Source: Gnetum montanum (taxonomy: Eukaryota; Streptophyta; Gnetopsida; Gnetales; Gnetaceae). From it: a stretch of DNA of 64,000 nt. Shown one piece after another: positions 47,041 through 60,198 of the stretch. Both the position numbers and the translations under genes were made by a program. The notes under the pieces are model-generated. The model was not told the DNA's origin, ran no database searches, and saw only the letters and a list, made by a program, of their open reading frames with translations. The DNA lies in assembly GCA_015680685.1 (NCBI GenBank), contig MNCI01000996.1:323524-387523 (forward strand), read 5' to 3'. The stretch's first letter is position 1. Every line of letters starts with the position of its first letter.

Positions 47041-50000
47041 ATGCATGACTAGAGTATGGACATTTGGAAGTAAATCAATTTACCTTTGAGCTTGAGTGGG
47101 GCCTCATGGTAATGTTGAACGATGTATCAATCTTAACTATCTAGATCTTAATCCTAGGAGTCTTATCGACCACAGAGCCTCAGTTTCAAAACCTTTAGAG
47201 TGGCCTAAGAACCTAGTTCAAACCCTTGACCTTGAGGCTAGCAACGTAACTAAAGACTCTCTAGTTGAGGTTCCTATCATAATACACAGTGTTGAGAATA
47301 AAACACTGAACTTAAGTTCCTCATTGGAGCCTCAACAAGCTCAATACATTATCAAGGTCCTACAAGATAACATCAAGGTCTTTTCTTGGTCATATAAATT
47401 TATGCTAGGTTTATACCTACATTTAGTTCAACACAACATCATACTTAATCCTAGCATTAGACTAGATAAGCAAAAGGTTTGCAAGATTAGACCTAATTTT
47501 TCCTTGGAAATTCGTGATTAAATCACAAAGCTATATTAAGATGGTTTCATTAGAGTTGGTAATTATATGGAATGGGTATCCAATATAATTGTAGTTCCTA
47601 AGAAAAATGGGAGTATTCACATTTGCATAGATTTATGAGTCCTAAATAAGGAAATCATTAAGGATTACTTTCCTTTGCCTAGTATTGATCAACTTATTGA
47701 TACTACGGCTGGACATGCCTTGTTATCCTTTATGGATGGGTACTTGGGATACAACCAGATTAGGATCAACCCAAAACAACAACTCATTACAACCGTCATG
47801 ATCCCTTGGGATATCTTTTGATACACCATGATTCCTTTTGGCCTTAAGAATGTAGGAGCAACCTACCAATGAGTCATGATGTATATCTTTAGTGATTACA
47901 TGCTAGGTTTGCGCAATGATTATGTAGAAGATATAGCCATTAAGTTGCAAGTAGCAAATGACTATACACATTACCTACACACTCTACTTAAATGATGCCT
48001 CAAATATGAGCTTAGGCTCAAACCTAAGAAGTGTGTTTTTGGTGTCAAGACTGGTAAGATGCTTGGATTTATAGTGATTAAAGCAAGGGTATGTGTAAAT
48101 ATTGATAATGTTAACTTTGCAGCACCAAGTAACCTTAATGAGATTTAGAGAGTGCAAGGTAGATTGCAATTTATCCATAGATTCATCACTAGGATTACAG
48201 ATAAGTTACAATCCATTCAACACATGCTTAATAAAGGAGTTCACTATGAGTGGATATTTTAGTACTACAAAGCCTTTAAAAACCTTTAGCAAGAGTTGGC
48301 ATAACTACTGGTAGTCTATCCTTTGCAAAAGGGTAAGCCTTTTTACATCTACCTTGATACCTTTGACGCATTCATTTCCTCTCTACTCTATCAAAAATGT
48401 GATGATGGGATAGAGATGCTAGTATACTACCTAAACCATGCATTAGTTACCCACGAGACCCCATACACCAAATTAGAGAATTATTATCTAGCAATAGTCT
48501 TCTCATTGAAGAAGTGAAGACACTACCAATTTAGGAGCCAGGTCAATGTCATTTGCAAAGATAATGTACTTAGAGCCATAACAACCAACATATATAAGAG
48601 TATTCATATAGCCTGATGAAAAGCCATAATAGTGGAGTTTGATCTTCATTACGTTTTCTAGTCCTTAACAAAAGGTCAGGCTATAGCCTTACAATTTATA
48701 GTTTCACCTATTGATGACCATGCAACCATAGACCTAGAGTCTCTAGATGAACATGTTAACATTGTTAGCTAAGTACCCAAGGATTATGAGGTGGTCATGC
48801 ACTTTGACATAGCTTCAACTACTCATGGGGCTAGTGTTAATGCCATTATAATCTTTCTATTCCTTGAAATCCAACCATTCACTTATCGTTTTGAGTTTTC
48901 ATGCACCAATAATATAGAAGAGTATAAGGGTTTGATTAGAGGGATGATAGTAGCTCATGACATAGGAATCAAAGATTTAACAATTAAATACAATTCACAA
49001 CTTATGGTTAACCAAGTAACCAAGGTTTACACTTATAAAGCCAAACATCTACAATCTTACTATGACCTGTAAAAGCAACTACTACAACAATTTACAGATG
49101 TTGATATCCAACATGTACCCTGAACCAAGAATACTATAGTTGATGAAATTGCAACACTAGCCCTTAGTATGATGCCAAATATATTTATGAAGTTTCCCAT
49201 ATTAACCATCGACTATGCTATTCCCATCACGTAGAGTGTTGAGGATACATTTATGGCTGTAGTTCATACTACTCCTGCAAGGGAGTGGTATGATGATATC
49301 AAGTTTTACCTTATGCATGTTGAACCTTCACAAGGCCTAATTGTTACTCAAAAGGATGTTGTATGTAAATAATCCAAATATTATGTCATAGTAAGTGATA
49401 GCACATTATTTCAATGACTCTACAATGGCATATTATTATAATGCTTGGGTAAATTTGAAGCATATATAGTCCTAGAGTAGGTTCATGAGGGTGTATGTGG
49501 GGCCATATAGGACCTAGAGCTATGGCTGCTAAAATTATATCGTTAGGTTATTATTGGTCCTATATGAAAAATGATTGCCTATAGAAGGTTAAAACTTGTG
49601 AAACCTACCAATGGCATAGCAATCTCATATATGTACTACCAACTAAGTTACACACTACTCAGATCACTTGGCCATTTTAGTGGTGGGGCTTAGATATCAT
49701 TCAACCTATAAAACCTAAACCTTCAATAAGGCATAGCTTCATCTTCATCGTAACCAAATACGTTACTAAGTGGGTTGAGGCTATTCCCTTAAGGAATATC
49801 ACATTTGAACAAGTCTGTAGATTCATTTTGGACAACATAGTAGCCATTTTTGGCATACCTATGATCATAGTCATAGACAACAAAACCATAGTTTAGTAGC
49901 TAAGAAATCAAAAAATTTTGTTATTGCCTAGGCATTAATCATTCCTTCTTGTTTTTATACTACCTTCAAGCCAATATACAAGCTAAAGAAAGCAATAAGG

Positions 50001-50520
50001 CTATCATAGACCTACTTAAGAAAATGCTAAATAATAGTAAACATAGGTGGCATGAGTGGCTTATCCATGCATTTTGGGCCAATTGAACAACATACCATAC
50101 TACAATACGTGTAACCCCATATAGCCTTGTTTATGACTCTAAATTTATTTTACCTCTTTAACTACAAGTACCATCACTCCAAGCGGCCTTATCCAACTTC
50201 ATCAATGACAAATAGAACAAGGATTTGTGTACCATGGACCTAAAGTTAGTGGAGGAGTAGCAGGTACGAATGCGTGCTCACATCGAGTGCTACTAGGAGA
50301 GGCAAAAGTAGCAACACCACCATAACATAACCAAGCACAAGATCAAGGAAGCAAATCTAGTTCTCAAATACATCCACAAGCATGTGGAGAAATTCTTAGC
50401 CAACTGGAAAGGGCCTTTCCTAATCACCAAGGCCTATGGCAATAGGGCCTATTGGATAGTAGACATGGATGGAAATAAGTTGGATAATTTGGTCAATCAT
50501 TCCTATCAAAAGTCATATAT
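47041..50520 (+). pseudogene. pol: pol pseudogene of element B (RT, RNase H, aRNase H, integrase)
   Basis: Pre-RT and RT: 'LVQHNIILNPSIR' (about 47,423-47,461), 'WVSNIIVVPKKNGSIHICID' (47,573-47,632), 'FPLPSIDQLIDTTAGHALLS' (47,669-47,728), 'IPFGLKNVGATYQ' (47,831-47,869). The polymerase box reads NDYVEDIAIK near 47,917-47,946: the first catalytic Asp of the pair has become Glu. RNase H: 'FYIYLDTFDAFISSLLYQ' (48,341-48,394). The second, archaeal-like RNase H starts 'HFDIASTTHGASVNAII' (48,800-48,850), with 'NIEEYKGLIRGM' (48,913-48,948) and 'IKYNSQLMVNQV' (48,983-49,018), where Asp is now Asn. The zinc-binding and core integrase follow (about 49,480-50,180), then 'NWKGPFLITKAYGNRAYWIV' (50,402-50,461). 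The coding ends at '...NHSYQKSYI', where element C begins. Many stops stand for Gln, Trp or Arg codons. Confidence 0.85.
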
Positions 50521-51830
50521 TGTGACCAAAAAATTGATCGCTAGAAAATCGATGGATCCAATGTAGTAGCCTTAACCAAAAATCCAAAGGATCTTCAAGA
50601 AATGAGATTCTAGGTACCTTGCCTAGTCTAGCAGATCAACCAAGGACTTAGGGGGGGTTGCAAAATGGGGTAATAAAAATAGAGTGCAAAAACTAATAAC
50701 ATATCTGAATAATTCATAGATAATAAATGAATATATTTTTGATGTACAACACAAAAAATAAAAACTTTATCAAGGAAGAATAAAGAATAACTTAGAGAAA
50801 TGTACACAAATGATGCCTAGGTGGCTAGTAGGGAGGTTCACTTGGATGGGGTCTAGGGTCCATTGAAGTTGATGCAATTAACTCCATAAGCTAGATGTTT
50901 TGCCACTCTCAATGTTATCGAACCTCCTATGTTACTACTTCAAACCTATAACATTAGCTATGGTGGTGATTGAGAAGTGTTAAGGATCCAAGCTACCCAA
51001 GTGCTCTATGCTAGAAGTTGGGAATCACAAGAATGCAACATGGAGCTTGAAAACTTACAAATCCCAAAACAAGATAATGGGGCGATAATAGAGTTATAGT
51101 GTGTTCACATTGGGGTTCAAGAAAATGCAATTGTGTGAGATTGCAAGAGCTTTGGAGTGCCCTAAAGTGCCTAAGTGTGGAATTATGAAAATATGTAATG
51201 GCTCAAAATTGTGTAACCTTGAGAAAAATTGCTAAACCATGAAAAATCATAGAACCTATAAATGGTATTTGAGACTATTTTTTATAGGTTTTTTGGCCAT
51301 GAATGGGGCTAAAAATGGCTGTAATTTGGCTACACAATGGCTGCAAATTGTCTATAATTTTGCTGCAAATTTCTACCTTGTACAAGTGGGATGGATGCCT
51401 AAATTTGAAGGCTTACGATATATAGTCAGTGTCTTCCCCCATGGCCATTCCATTTACTATAAATAGTAACAAGGGCACACCTTATACATAGGATATGAAT
51501 CCTCCACACTGAGCCTTCTATCATCCTTACTAAAGTGGTTGGTCAACATTAGAGTGCATGTAGTATTGAAATTTGGCTTTTGTTGCTTTCACACTAGGGG
51601 CATATAGTTTCTACATAGGGGGGATTTTCCAAGCTAAGGGAAAACCCCCCATCTCTTCACACTAGGGGTAGGTGAGATTTATCCCCTATAGATGTTTCCA
51701 AAGTAGAAAAATGTATACCCCACATAAAACCCATCAAATTGCCAGTTTGACATTTCAAAAGGCATTTTTGACCCTCACAAGACCAAACATAGACACTAGG
51801 TAATTTTTTTCACTTTGTCTATGTTTCATG
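50521..51830 (-). repeat. 3' LTR of element C
   Basis: Begins TGTGACCAAAAAATTGATCGC-like sequence at 50,521, the counterpart of TGTAATCAGAAAAATTGATC at 60,987. It is related to the A/B LTRs but clearly a different subfamily. A minus-strand TATA box (CCTATAAAAAATAG) lies near 51,273-51,286. Its right end is ill-defined: similarity to the family LTR end fades near 51,825 and no polypurine tract follows, so the deletion that removed pol probably took the LTR tip too. Confidence 0.65.
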
Positions 51831-52375
51831 TAAAAATAGTTATGTATCTCTACTTTTAATAGTCATGGTTGTAGAGCTTGTGATTTTATGATTATTTCCA
51901 CAGTGGAATCATTGGAATTAGAGCTTATATGAATTTCTTATGAATTTTTTGGCCAAACTGTGTGAATAAGGTTAAATCTTGGTTGTAGTACCTTACTCGT
52001 TTGGGGATGGATGTGATTGATATGTGTAGTTCTTCTTGTCAACATGTAAAAATTATGTTTCAAATTTGTTTTTTAAGAAAATTAAAAGATTTTACTATTT
52101 TTAGAAAGCTTTTTACTATGGATATATCCTTTTTTTCTAAGTTTTAATGTTTTTTCTAAGTTTATGCATGGTTCAAATTGGCTATGAAGTAAAAGGCTCT
52201 AAAAAGTGGTAATAATTCCTTTGTGGAATTTCTTATGCTAACTTAAATAAACACCTTAGAGCTTTCTACAAAGGCTAATTTCACCTCTGACTAGGAATTG
52301 TTTCCAAACATTTTAAGAAATTCTAACTGGTCATAATGTGTTTGCTTTTCTTCATTCAGGGTTTACTTGAAGTCC
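51831..52375 (+). other. Remnant of intron 1 of the antisense gene in element C
   Basis: AT-rich with no gene. It corresponds in position to 13,700-14,524 of A and ends in the splice acceptor TTCATTCAG directly before the exon-2 sequence GGTTTACTTGAAG, as TTACAG precedes GGCCTTCTTGAAG in A. Exon 1 and the upstream array are absent. Confidence 0.5.
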
Positions 52376-55300
52376 ATTCTCATCATTGTGGAGTTGGGGG
52401 GAATTCTATGTTATATTAGTCATTCCAAGATCAATACCCCTCTTCCTAATAGCTTTTGGGGATGGTTTCATTATGGTTCCATCTTAGGGCAAGGGAACTC
52501 CTTACCTACATTCTACAAAACTTTAGTGTGATTTTGTGGTCACACTTGTCTACAAATGTCGCTAGGCCATAGTGGAGACCCTATTGCCTTAGAAATCTAG
52601 CCTAATTATCAAGTTTATTACTGACAATCCATCTCATAAGATAGTAGGGTAAACCATAGATGTGATCAACACATGCTACCTTATAAAGATTTGGGTGATG
52701 CCAAAGTATAGGTAGTATAATGCTAGGAATACTCTAATGGTGGTGCATAGAGTTCACACATTGTTTCAGAACTTGCCTAGAATTTTGTATCATCTATAGG
52801 GCTAAGCATACTTATTGTATCAATTTTAATGTTTTTTCAACTTTATTGGCTAAATTACCTTTCCTAACTTCATTTTTTTATGACCTTCTTGCAAGTACAA
52901 AGTTAATGATCAAGAATTCATCATTAATGATCAAACCTTTACAATGGCTCCAACTACACTATATGAATTCACTAAGGGATTCTGAATTAGAACTATTTTG
53001 TATCAATACTTAAGAGGGGAATTTTATGCATATACTAAAAGGTTAAACATTGTATATAAGAAGTGTAAGGATGATAGGATGATGCACAACTAGTGGGTAG
53101 ACTCCAACAACACTATGGATTAGACCCTTGCAACTAGGACCTCCGCTCAAATCACACTGAAGAAAAAGAGGAAAGGTAAACATAAAGGCTATAGCTTCTA
53201 ATTTTTTATGGTTATGAAAACTCTAAGTTTTCTATTTCTTTTACTAGTTATTAAACTTTCTTATGTTGATGCTAATCTTTGGTTTTTGCTTTGCAAGACC
53301 TTACACCTTTGCTAATGTCACCATACCACTTTCAAAAGCACATCATGAGGATACCCTCATCTTGAATTTTGGTGAGGTGATACCAACATAGGAGTGGCTG
53401 AGGGAACATGTACCTAGGTATATTAAAGTAAATAGCCAATGTGAGAGATTTCTTGATGTATTTATGGCACCTATCCATTCCATTCCTATTATAGAGATGT
53501 TGCACATCATCACCTCCTTTAACAAGGTTGTTGTCCTTTTTAGCATTACCATTTAGGATGTTAAGATTAATATGGACATTGATGATGGCCTCTTTTGCAG
53601 CTTGTTTGGTATCCCTACTGATATAGCAAAGGTTGCCACTAGAATATTGGAGGAATCAGGCCATCATGAGGATGTTTTGGAGTGGCTTGGTGTCAAATGG
53701 ACCACTCCAAAATTTCCATGGATAGCTCTACAAACCCTAACACAAAGGAATCATATCCTTTGTTTAGGTCTCGTGTGTTTCCCTAACTATTATCACAAAA
53801 GAACATGATTGACATCAAACAAGGATGGACGTTTTAGGTCATGATGGATGACACTAGGTTTAACTAGGTGGCTACTTTGGCTATTGGGCTTCTAAGGAGA
53901 TCCTTAGACTCTGTATGGATACCTTTACAGTAATACACATGCATCTTGCATTTTTTGTGGATTATGTAAGAGGCTTGCAAAGTTTCTAGTGGTGTATAGG
54001 AATGGGCAATGGATTCCCAAAGACCCAAGCCAACTTTCTAGACCTTAGATAAAGCACATTTATCTAGCAATGTAGGCCTAGGATTCACTAGAGGGGATGG
54101 ATGATTCACTATCCATTACCACCAAAGAACTTGATAGTAAGCAGTGTGAGTCCCCTAATAGTATGGATGACGATGTGCCTCTCATGTTTCTAATAAGCAT
54201 CCTAGAGGTAAAACAATGATGTAGGAAGGTCAAAGAGGTAGCCAAAGAGAAACTCAAGAGACCTATGGAGGAAGCACTAACAAAATTAGACCAACCCACC
54301 CCTACAACGCTTAAGCCATCATAGCAGGTAGTCATAGGTATGCTTTACTTAAGTTTGTCTCTTTTATATTTTAAAGTTTATGGCTATGTTATGGTTTACT
54401 ATACTAATCAATTTCTTATGTGCCATGGTTGCATACCAATGTTAGGTTATGGTAGCCCAAGCTACCATGGAGGAAGGACAAAGGCATGTAGAAGAGGCAC
54501 TCCTACAACCTAAGGCTGAAGAATTTTCCAATGCAAATGTAAATGATCTAGAAACCTTGTTTGATGAGATGGTGCTAGGTACGTCCTCCATTGTCATCCC
54601 AAAGGAGAAAGAGGAGGAGCCAAGTATTCGCATGCCTTAATGCTTTTGTTATATCCTAGTGTTTAACTTTGGTATTTATCCTAACCATTTGATGATTGTT
54701 ATTCTTGTAGTAGTTCCTAAGTCACCAATGCAAGCATTTGTCCCTAAGTTTCATGTAAAACCATAGGTAGAGATCCCAAACAAGGTGGACTTCATGCATA
54801 AGATGGCTAAGAACATCATTGATTGATTGCAATAGGTTGCACCCGATATAGGTAAGGACTTTGTTTTATATGCCTTAGTTGTTTGGCTATGTTATAAGCT
54901 ATGTTTATATTATGGTCATCTTAGGTTCTACATTATGTTTATGGTTGTATTTCATGCTTGTGTAGTGCCTTCAATGAAGTGGAACCCTAGCCAAGACATG
55001 GAAATTAACTCCTTACTTAACCTTCCCTCTAATGTATCTAGTGTACCCTTGAAGTTATGTGAGACTGCTACTGATCTAGCAATGTTGTGTGCAAAAATTT
55101 CATGGGAGCTAGAGAGGTACAACAAATCCCTATGTGAGCAAGTTTTCACCTTAAGGAACAAGACTCAATGGTAGAAGGATATAATTACAAATCTCCAAGA
55201 CTACAAGGCCTTTGTGGAAGCTAAAGTGGCTAACTGAAAGGATTTCAAACCAAGAAGATCACAAGGGCTCAATACTGGCATACCATTCAGGAAAAAGTAG

Positions 55301-55950
55301 TAGTCTTATGAGAGATGGTAGAACAATAGATGCAGATGGACCTCATCTCCTAAAAGGTTAACAATTGGAAAGATTATTATGCATGGATCCTAGAGTGGAT
55401 TAAGAAATAAAAGATCCACAAGTGATAGTACAAGGTGGATTGTGGGGCCTACCTCAAGTGGCTTAAGTAGGAGTTAATTGAATGGTGCAAGAGAGAGCTA
55501 TTCATCTAGGGGATCCAAGTGGAGAGTTCTTATCATCTTTTTGAGATTACTTTCATGGTGGAGAAATCCCCTACTCCTTAGATTACTACTATAGGTGAGA
55601 CCTCTACAGCTACTACTACCTAGGAGCCTCCTACTTAGACTATGATAGATAGGATTAGCATCCTTTTCAACATTGATCTTGGAGATGTTGACTAGGTCAA
55701 CATGATAGAGGACCAAATTCTCCATCATTTGGAATAAGGCCTTCCACATCTACCTTGGGAAGTCATGGAGCTATAATCCCCACAAGTTTGATGTATTTTA
55801 TGCTTTAGTTTTTTGTTTTCAGTTATGGTTTTGACTATTGATTACTAACTGGTAATATACATAGTTATAATTTAGGCATCAAAAGACATTGGAAGCCCTA
55901 GCCATGAGCGTGGGAATGATCCACCACTTCCTCCTTTGGATGCCCCTCAG
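52376..55950 (+). pseudogene. Antisense gene of element C, lacking exon 1
   Basis: Exons matching A and B: exon 2 from 52,376 ('YLKSILIIVELGGILCYISH' continuing to an FCP1-like segment with 'LQNFSVILWSHLS', about 52,510-52,555, and 'NTLMVVHRVHTLFQNLPRIL', about 52,730-52,790). Exon 3 is 52,896-53,175, exon 4 is 53,298-54,337, with 'IDDGLFCSLFGIPTDIAKVA' (53,575-53,635) and 'SLSITTKELDSKQCESPNSM' (54,106-54,165). The later coiled-coil exons reach about 55,770 and a short last exon follows 'TTTAGGC' near 55,877. Exon sizes 3 and 4 (280 and about 1,040 nt) are close to those in A (276, 1,053). Motif-I aspartates are absent here too (IIVELGGIL). Stops and frameshifts are present. This copy is the most diverged of the three large ones. 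Confidence 0.55.
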
Positions 55951-56640
55951 TAGCCTCCATCAACTTAGTCTAGCGTGTTGGTCATATATTTTTATTTTAC
56001 TATTGATGGCTATTGTTAGCTAAGACTATGGTTATTATTAATTTTTGACATTTTTTTCACACAGTATGGCCATGGGTATATATGTTATGGATACTTTAAA
56101 TTTAAATTTAAAATTTAATTTTACTTTTGGCTATATATATCTATAGTAGTAGTAAACATTGTAAATTAAATAGCTAATCAATGTGATAATAGGATAAACA
56201 AAAAGAAGTATAATAATGAAAAAGATGTTCACTAGTTTTAGGCCATGGTGGGCATAGGTTATATGTTTTTGCTAGTTTAAGGACATGGTAGGCCATGTTC
56301 CCAATTTAAAGTCTTAGTGGATGGTAACTTTTCTTGTTTAAGGCCATAGCAAGCCTTTGTTAAAGAGAAAATCTGTGTGTGTGTGTGTGTGTGTGTATGT
56401 GATTTTACATTTTAAAGTTTTTAAGGCTTTCTTGATGTTTATAACATAAAGAAAAGTAAAGGAAAAAAAAGGTCATAAAAATGCAAATGAAAGTAGAAAT
56501 TAAGCTACATGTAAAAGAGAGTAAAACAAAGTGCATAAAAACATATACCAAATTGAGAAAGAAATGATAAGCTACATGGGTATTGGTGCATCTAGTTATA
56601 AGGGCATGCGATGGAAAGAATAAGGTGTACCTCCCTTGTG
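55951..56640. other. Non-coding stretch of element C with GGCCATGG motifs and a (TG)n microsatellite
   Basis: Collinear with 18,282-19,040 of A. Four copies of the motif 'TAGTTTTAGGCCATGG' or variant lie at about 56,232-56,360. A (TG)n run is at 56,374-56,396. No gene is seen. Confidence 0.6.
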
Positions 56641-59600
56641 TAGTTTCTTCCTAATCTTTAAAATATTGGGGAATGAGTAATGTCTACTCTACACAATCTT
56701 ATATTCACCATCACCTTCATTGACGATGTTAAAAAGGATTTCATCCCATAAAGCATCATGTTGCCCATCATTGTCATCATTGGCTTTCCATTCTATCTTA
56801 GGTTGTTGAATTCTATGAATGAGAGCTTCTTCTTGAAGCTCCACTTTAGCCCTCTACTCTATGTTCACATTATTAATAGACAAGGACACTACATTATCAC
56901 CATGAATGATGATTTCACCTTCGTCATAAGGAAGGTGAATTTCTTAGAGGATGAGAGAGGACACTACTCATAATTAAGACAACCAAGATTTTCCTAGGAT
57001 AAGTTTGAACCCTAGTGTCTCCTCCACCACCAAGAAATTGGTGGTTGTGGGTAATTGCTTCCCTGCCATAAAATCCAAGGAGATAGATCAATTGATAACA
57101 ACCCTTGATCTTTTGAAGGACTTAACAGCTACAGTGGTTGTAGGCTACATCTACTTAGTTAGGCCTAGGTTTTCAACAATGGTGTATGGGATGATGTTAC
57201 TTGTGGCTCCATCATCAACATGCACTTGATGTACTTTAAACTACCTTACACATATGGTTATGAATATAGAAGCCCTAGTTACATCACCATTTTTGGGATT
57301 AACATTTATTTTTCTATCACGAAACACTAGGGGTGTTGACTTCTCCTCCCTTGATGATGAAGGGGACCATTACTGCATGAATGGCTTTCTCATTAGCTAG
57401 GATGTCCTTAATAATGGAGATGGAAGTCAACATGTTAACTAATTCCTTACAATGTGTAGAAAAAGTCATGATTAGGTCATACAAGCTTACAGTTGTATTC
57501 TTTTTCTTAAGGGATTGCTTGACTTGGTCCATTGCATTGAGGAAGTTTCTAACATTAGCCATGGGCTTGTTGTCCCAGTTGTGCTTCATGTGTTCCAAAA
57601 TGTAAATTTAGCTTTAGCTTGTGGCTGTTCATGTTTTTCCTCATTTTTCTAGTTATGGATCTTAGGATCCTCCTATGGCTTGTTGATTAAAGTGGATTGG
57701 GCAAAGGAGGTCATGGGAATAGTTGATATGGAAGTGGGCTTTGGTGGGAAAACTTTATTTTTTGCCTTCATATGCTTGTCACCCTTGTTGGTAGGCTTTT
57801 GATTAGACTTCTTCCTTTTCTTAGTTGAGGCTTTCTAATTTTCAATCATTAGTTGTGAGGAAGAGGCAATAACATTAGCCACCATAGGAGGTTGTTGTGT
57901 AGTTGGTTGGGCTATGGCTAGTTGGGTCATGTTATGCTAGGGGTACCCTAATGATAAAAGGTTTCCTGAAAGGCATGTGTGATGGTACTCTTATGACCAA
58001 GGATCTTAAGCTAGTGGAAACTAAAGAAGCCCTTTCATTACAAAGGGCTACTCAGATCAAGAATGGTTCTTTTGAGGATCTCCGACCATCATCAATGTTG
58101 AATGTCGAAATAACATAAGAGTTGTCATTAGTATTCAATGGGTCTTTGTAGATCTACATCAACTAATTTTATGCTTAGACTGGGTTGGAAGCATCTAAGA
58201 CCAACTTACCCCTATCTCTCATCCTCTACAAGTCATCCTTCAACATGAGGCAGAAGTTTATGTCATAATCACGTAGTTGGTAATAATGGTAGAAGTGGTC
58301 TAGTTTGAAGTATCTAGGTAGTTTTGGATCATCCTTTATTTCTTGAGTGCATTCTTTCACTATTTTGAATGGTCACTCATGCTTCTTATCAGTGGCTTCA
58401 ATCATCTATTTGTATTGCATGCATTCACTCTTTAGTAGTTTGTCTGAAAACTCAGATGGCTTTAGAGGTAAGGTTGTGTACTTACTATGGTCTTTCCACT
58501 CGAATTTTGACCTAGTTGTAGTCAATGTTGTGGCCTCAAAGGTTGATGGTTATTTATTATGGTCATTAGTGGGGGCTTTAGGTGGGTTGGCCCTTGGTCC
58601 TTGGTTTGTGATCTTTGCTTTTTATATTAAATTTGCTATGGTCATGTTGTTTTGTTTACTCTTCTACTTGTCTCTTCACATATGTGCATTTTTATACACT
58701 ACGTAGGCTAGATCATGATTGGCCTTTGCAGCATCCTCTATATTCTTGGTTTGAGAAAAATATTGGCTGAGAGATTGTGGATCAAGGTAGTAGAGTTTGG
58801 AGTTGATGAAGTCATTAGCCTTCCCCTTAAATATAGCTAGAAGGTGTGCTTTAGCTATAGGCTCTAGTATTTCATTCAAAAGTTCATTCCACCACTAGAT
58901 GAACTTCTACATGGGTTCTAGCGACCCCTACTTGATCTTCATGAGTTTGTCAAGCATGGCTTCAAGCTATACCTGAAGTAGTTAACAAACTAGGCTCTCA
59001 ACTCCTCTAGAGAGAATATGAATACTCTAGGTAATGTGAAATAACAATCAAGTGCTTTCATAGTCAAGTACATAGGGGAAATCCTCATGATGATATGAGG
59101 CAACGACTACAAGACTAAGCACTTGGATTGAAAGGTATTAAGATGAGCATTAGGATCACCTTTTCCATTATACTTGGTAAATTGGGAAATAGGGACACCA
59201 AGAGGAAGTGTCAATGGTGGGACCACAAGACTAATGGGATCATCATGGTAAAAGTCCATAATCTTGATAGTTTGTAAAGTAGAGGCTTCAAGCCTCTTCG
59301 ATTCCTCTATTAGGTCCTGGCTCATCTAGAAACCTTGATCTAGGCCTTGTGATGGCTCTATTGGCTATAAGGTTTGTACATATGATTGTGGCATTTTTTG
59401 TAAGGCTTGTGGCCTCACTATGGGTTGTAGAATAGAAGGAAGTTGTTGCATTATGATCTTAGCTTGTGTGCCAAACAAGGAAAAGGATGTTTGTGTTAAT
59501 ACCTAAGGCACAAATCAAATAAAAGGGGTGTGTAATCCCTAAGTTGCTTGGGGTCCCATGGTGGACCTCACATAAGCCATTGGTGGATTTGTGGTGGTGA

Positions 59601-60198
59601 AAACCACCCTTGATGGTTGTATAGATTGAGGTTATATGGCAAATGACATAGATGTGTTATAGTTCATTGGCAGTGACATTGATTGGGCTTGATGAATGGC
59701 TATGATTGGTGTCGGACTAGCCATGGTGGGGTAGGAGGGAGCGGAAGATGATGGTACAATGCCTATGGAGAAAAGAAAAGCATTAATGGAACGTGTTGTG
59801 ACCTTGGGGGATGTTTTTTAAGACAATCCTCCGAAGATGTTTTCAAGCTCAAATTCCACCCTAAGTTCATCCTTCTCCTCCTATTGTTCCTCCAAGCTAT
59901 GCTTGCCATCTTCCTTCTCCATCTTCATTAATTAGGCTAGGATACCTACATAGATGTCATTGAGAGGTATTTGATCATAGGGGGAAGTGAGGTACTCTTT
60001 ACCATTATGATGGATGACTTCAAACTCCATTTTGGCTTCTGGTTTCATGCATGGAATTAACATGTCTGTCTACATCTTAGCATAAATGTAGTTATATTGG
60101 TCTTCATTCATTATCACAAAGTTAGTACCTTTCCCCCTAACCTTCAAAGATTACCTACATTCGATGATAGTAGGGTCTTTGGGGTCATAGACCCTCAT
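56640..60198 (-). pseudogene. gag-pro: gag-protease pseudogene of element C
   Basis: The start is ATG 60,198 (MRVYDPKDPTIIECR). Then come 'EDQYNYIYAKM' (about 60,080-60,112), an acidic segment (EEKDELRVEFELENI, about 59,840-59,885), a linker, and the capsid-like core: 'IKIMDFYHDDPISLVVPPLT' (about 59,210-59,270), 'YNGKGDPNAHLNTF' (about 59,133-59,174), 'LSQYFSQTKNIEDAAKANHD' (about 58,705-58,765). The pre-protease linker (MANVRNFLNAMDQVKQSL, about 57,505-57,560) precedes the protease, whose active site reads VDDGATSNIIPYT near 57,185-57,225; here both the Asp and Gly are kept. Stops and frameshifts elsewhere make the copy non-functional. With no pol, it could at best have been a gag-only, trans-complemented element before decay. 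Confidence 0.75.

Larger units (their letters stand above)
28727..50520 (+). mobile_element. Element B: Tat-like retrotransposon, 3' end outside the window
   Basis: Same family and nearly the same LTR as A, in the opposite orientation. Order on +: 5' LTR (28,727-29,913), leader, gag (split by element E), protease, antisense gene on -, palindrome array, pol. At 50,520 the last codons of pol are interrupted by element C; the rest of B should lie beyond C to the right of the window. B itself interrupts the antisense gene of F. The pentamer before it is ATACT (28,722-28,726); its partner cannot be checked here. Confidence 0.8.

Noticed and set aside
50521-51830. This LTR as the 3' LTR of element B
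   Set aside because: Its orientation is opposite to B and it matches the LTR at 60,987-61,673 in the same direction, so it belongs to element C.
56374-56396. (TG)n as a regulatory element
   Set aside because: Simple microsatellite; not present at the same place in A or B.
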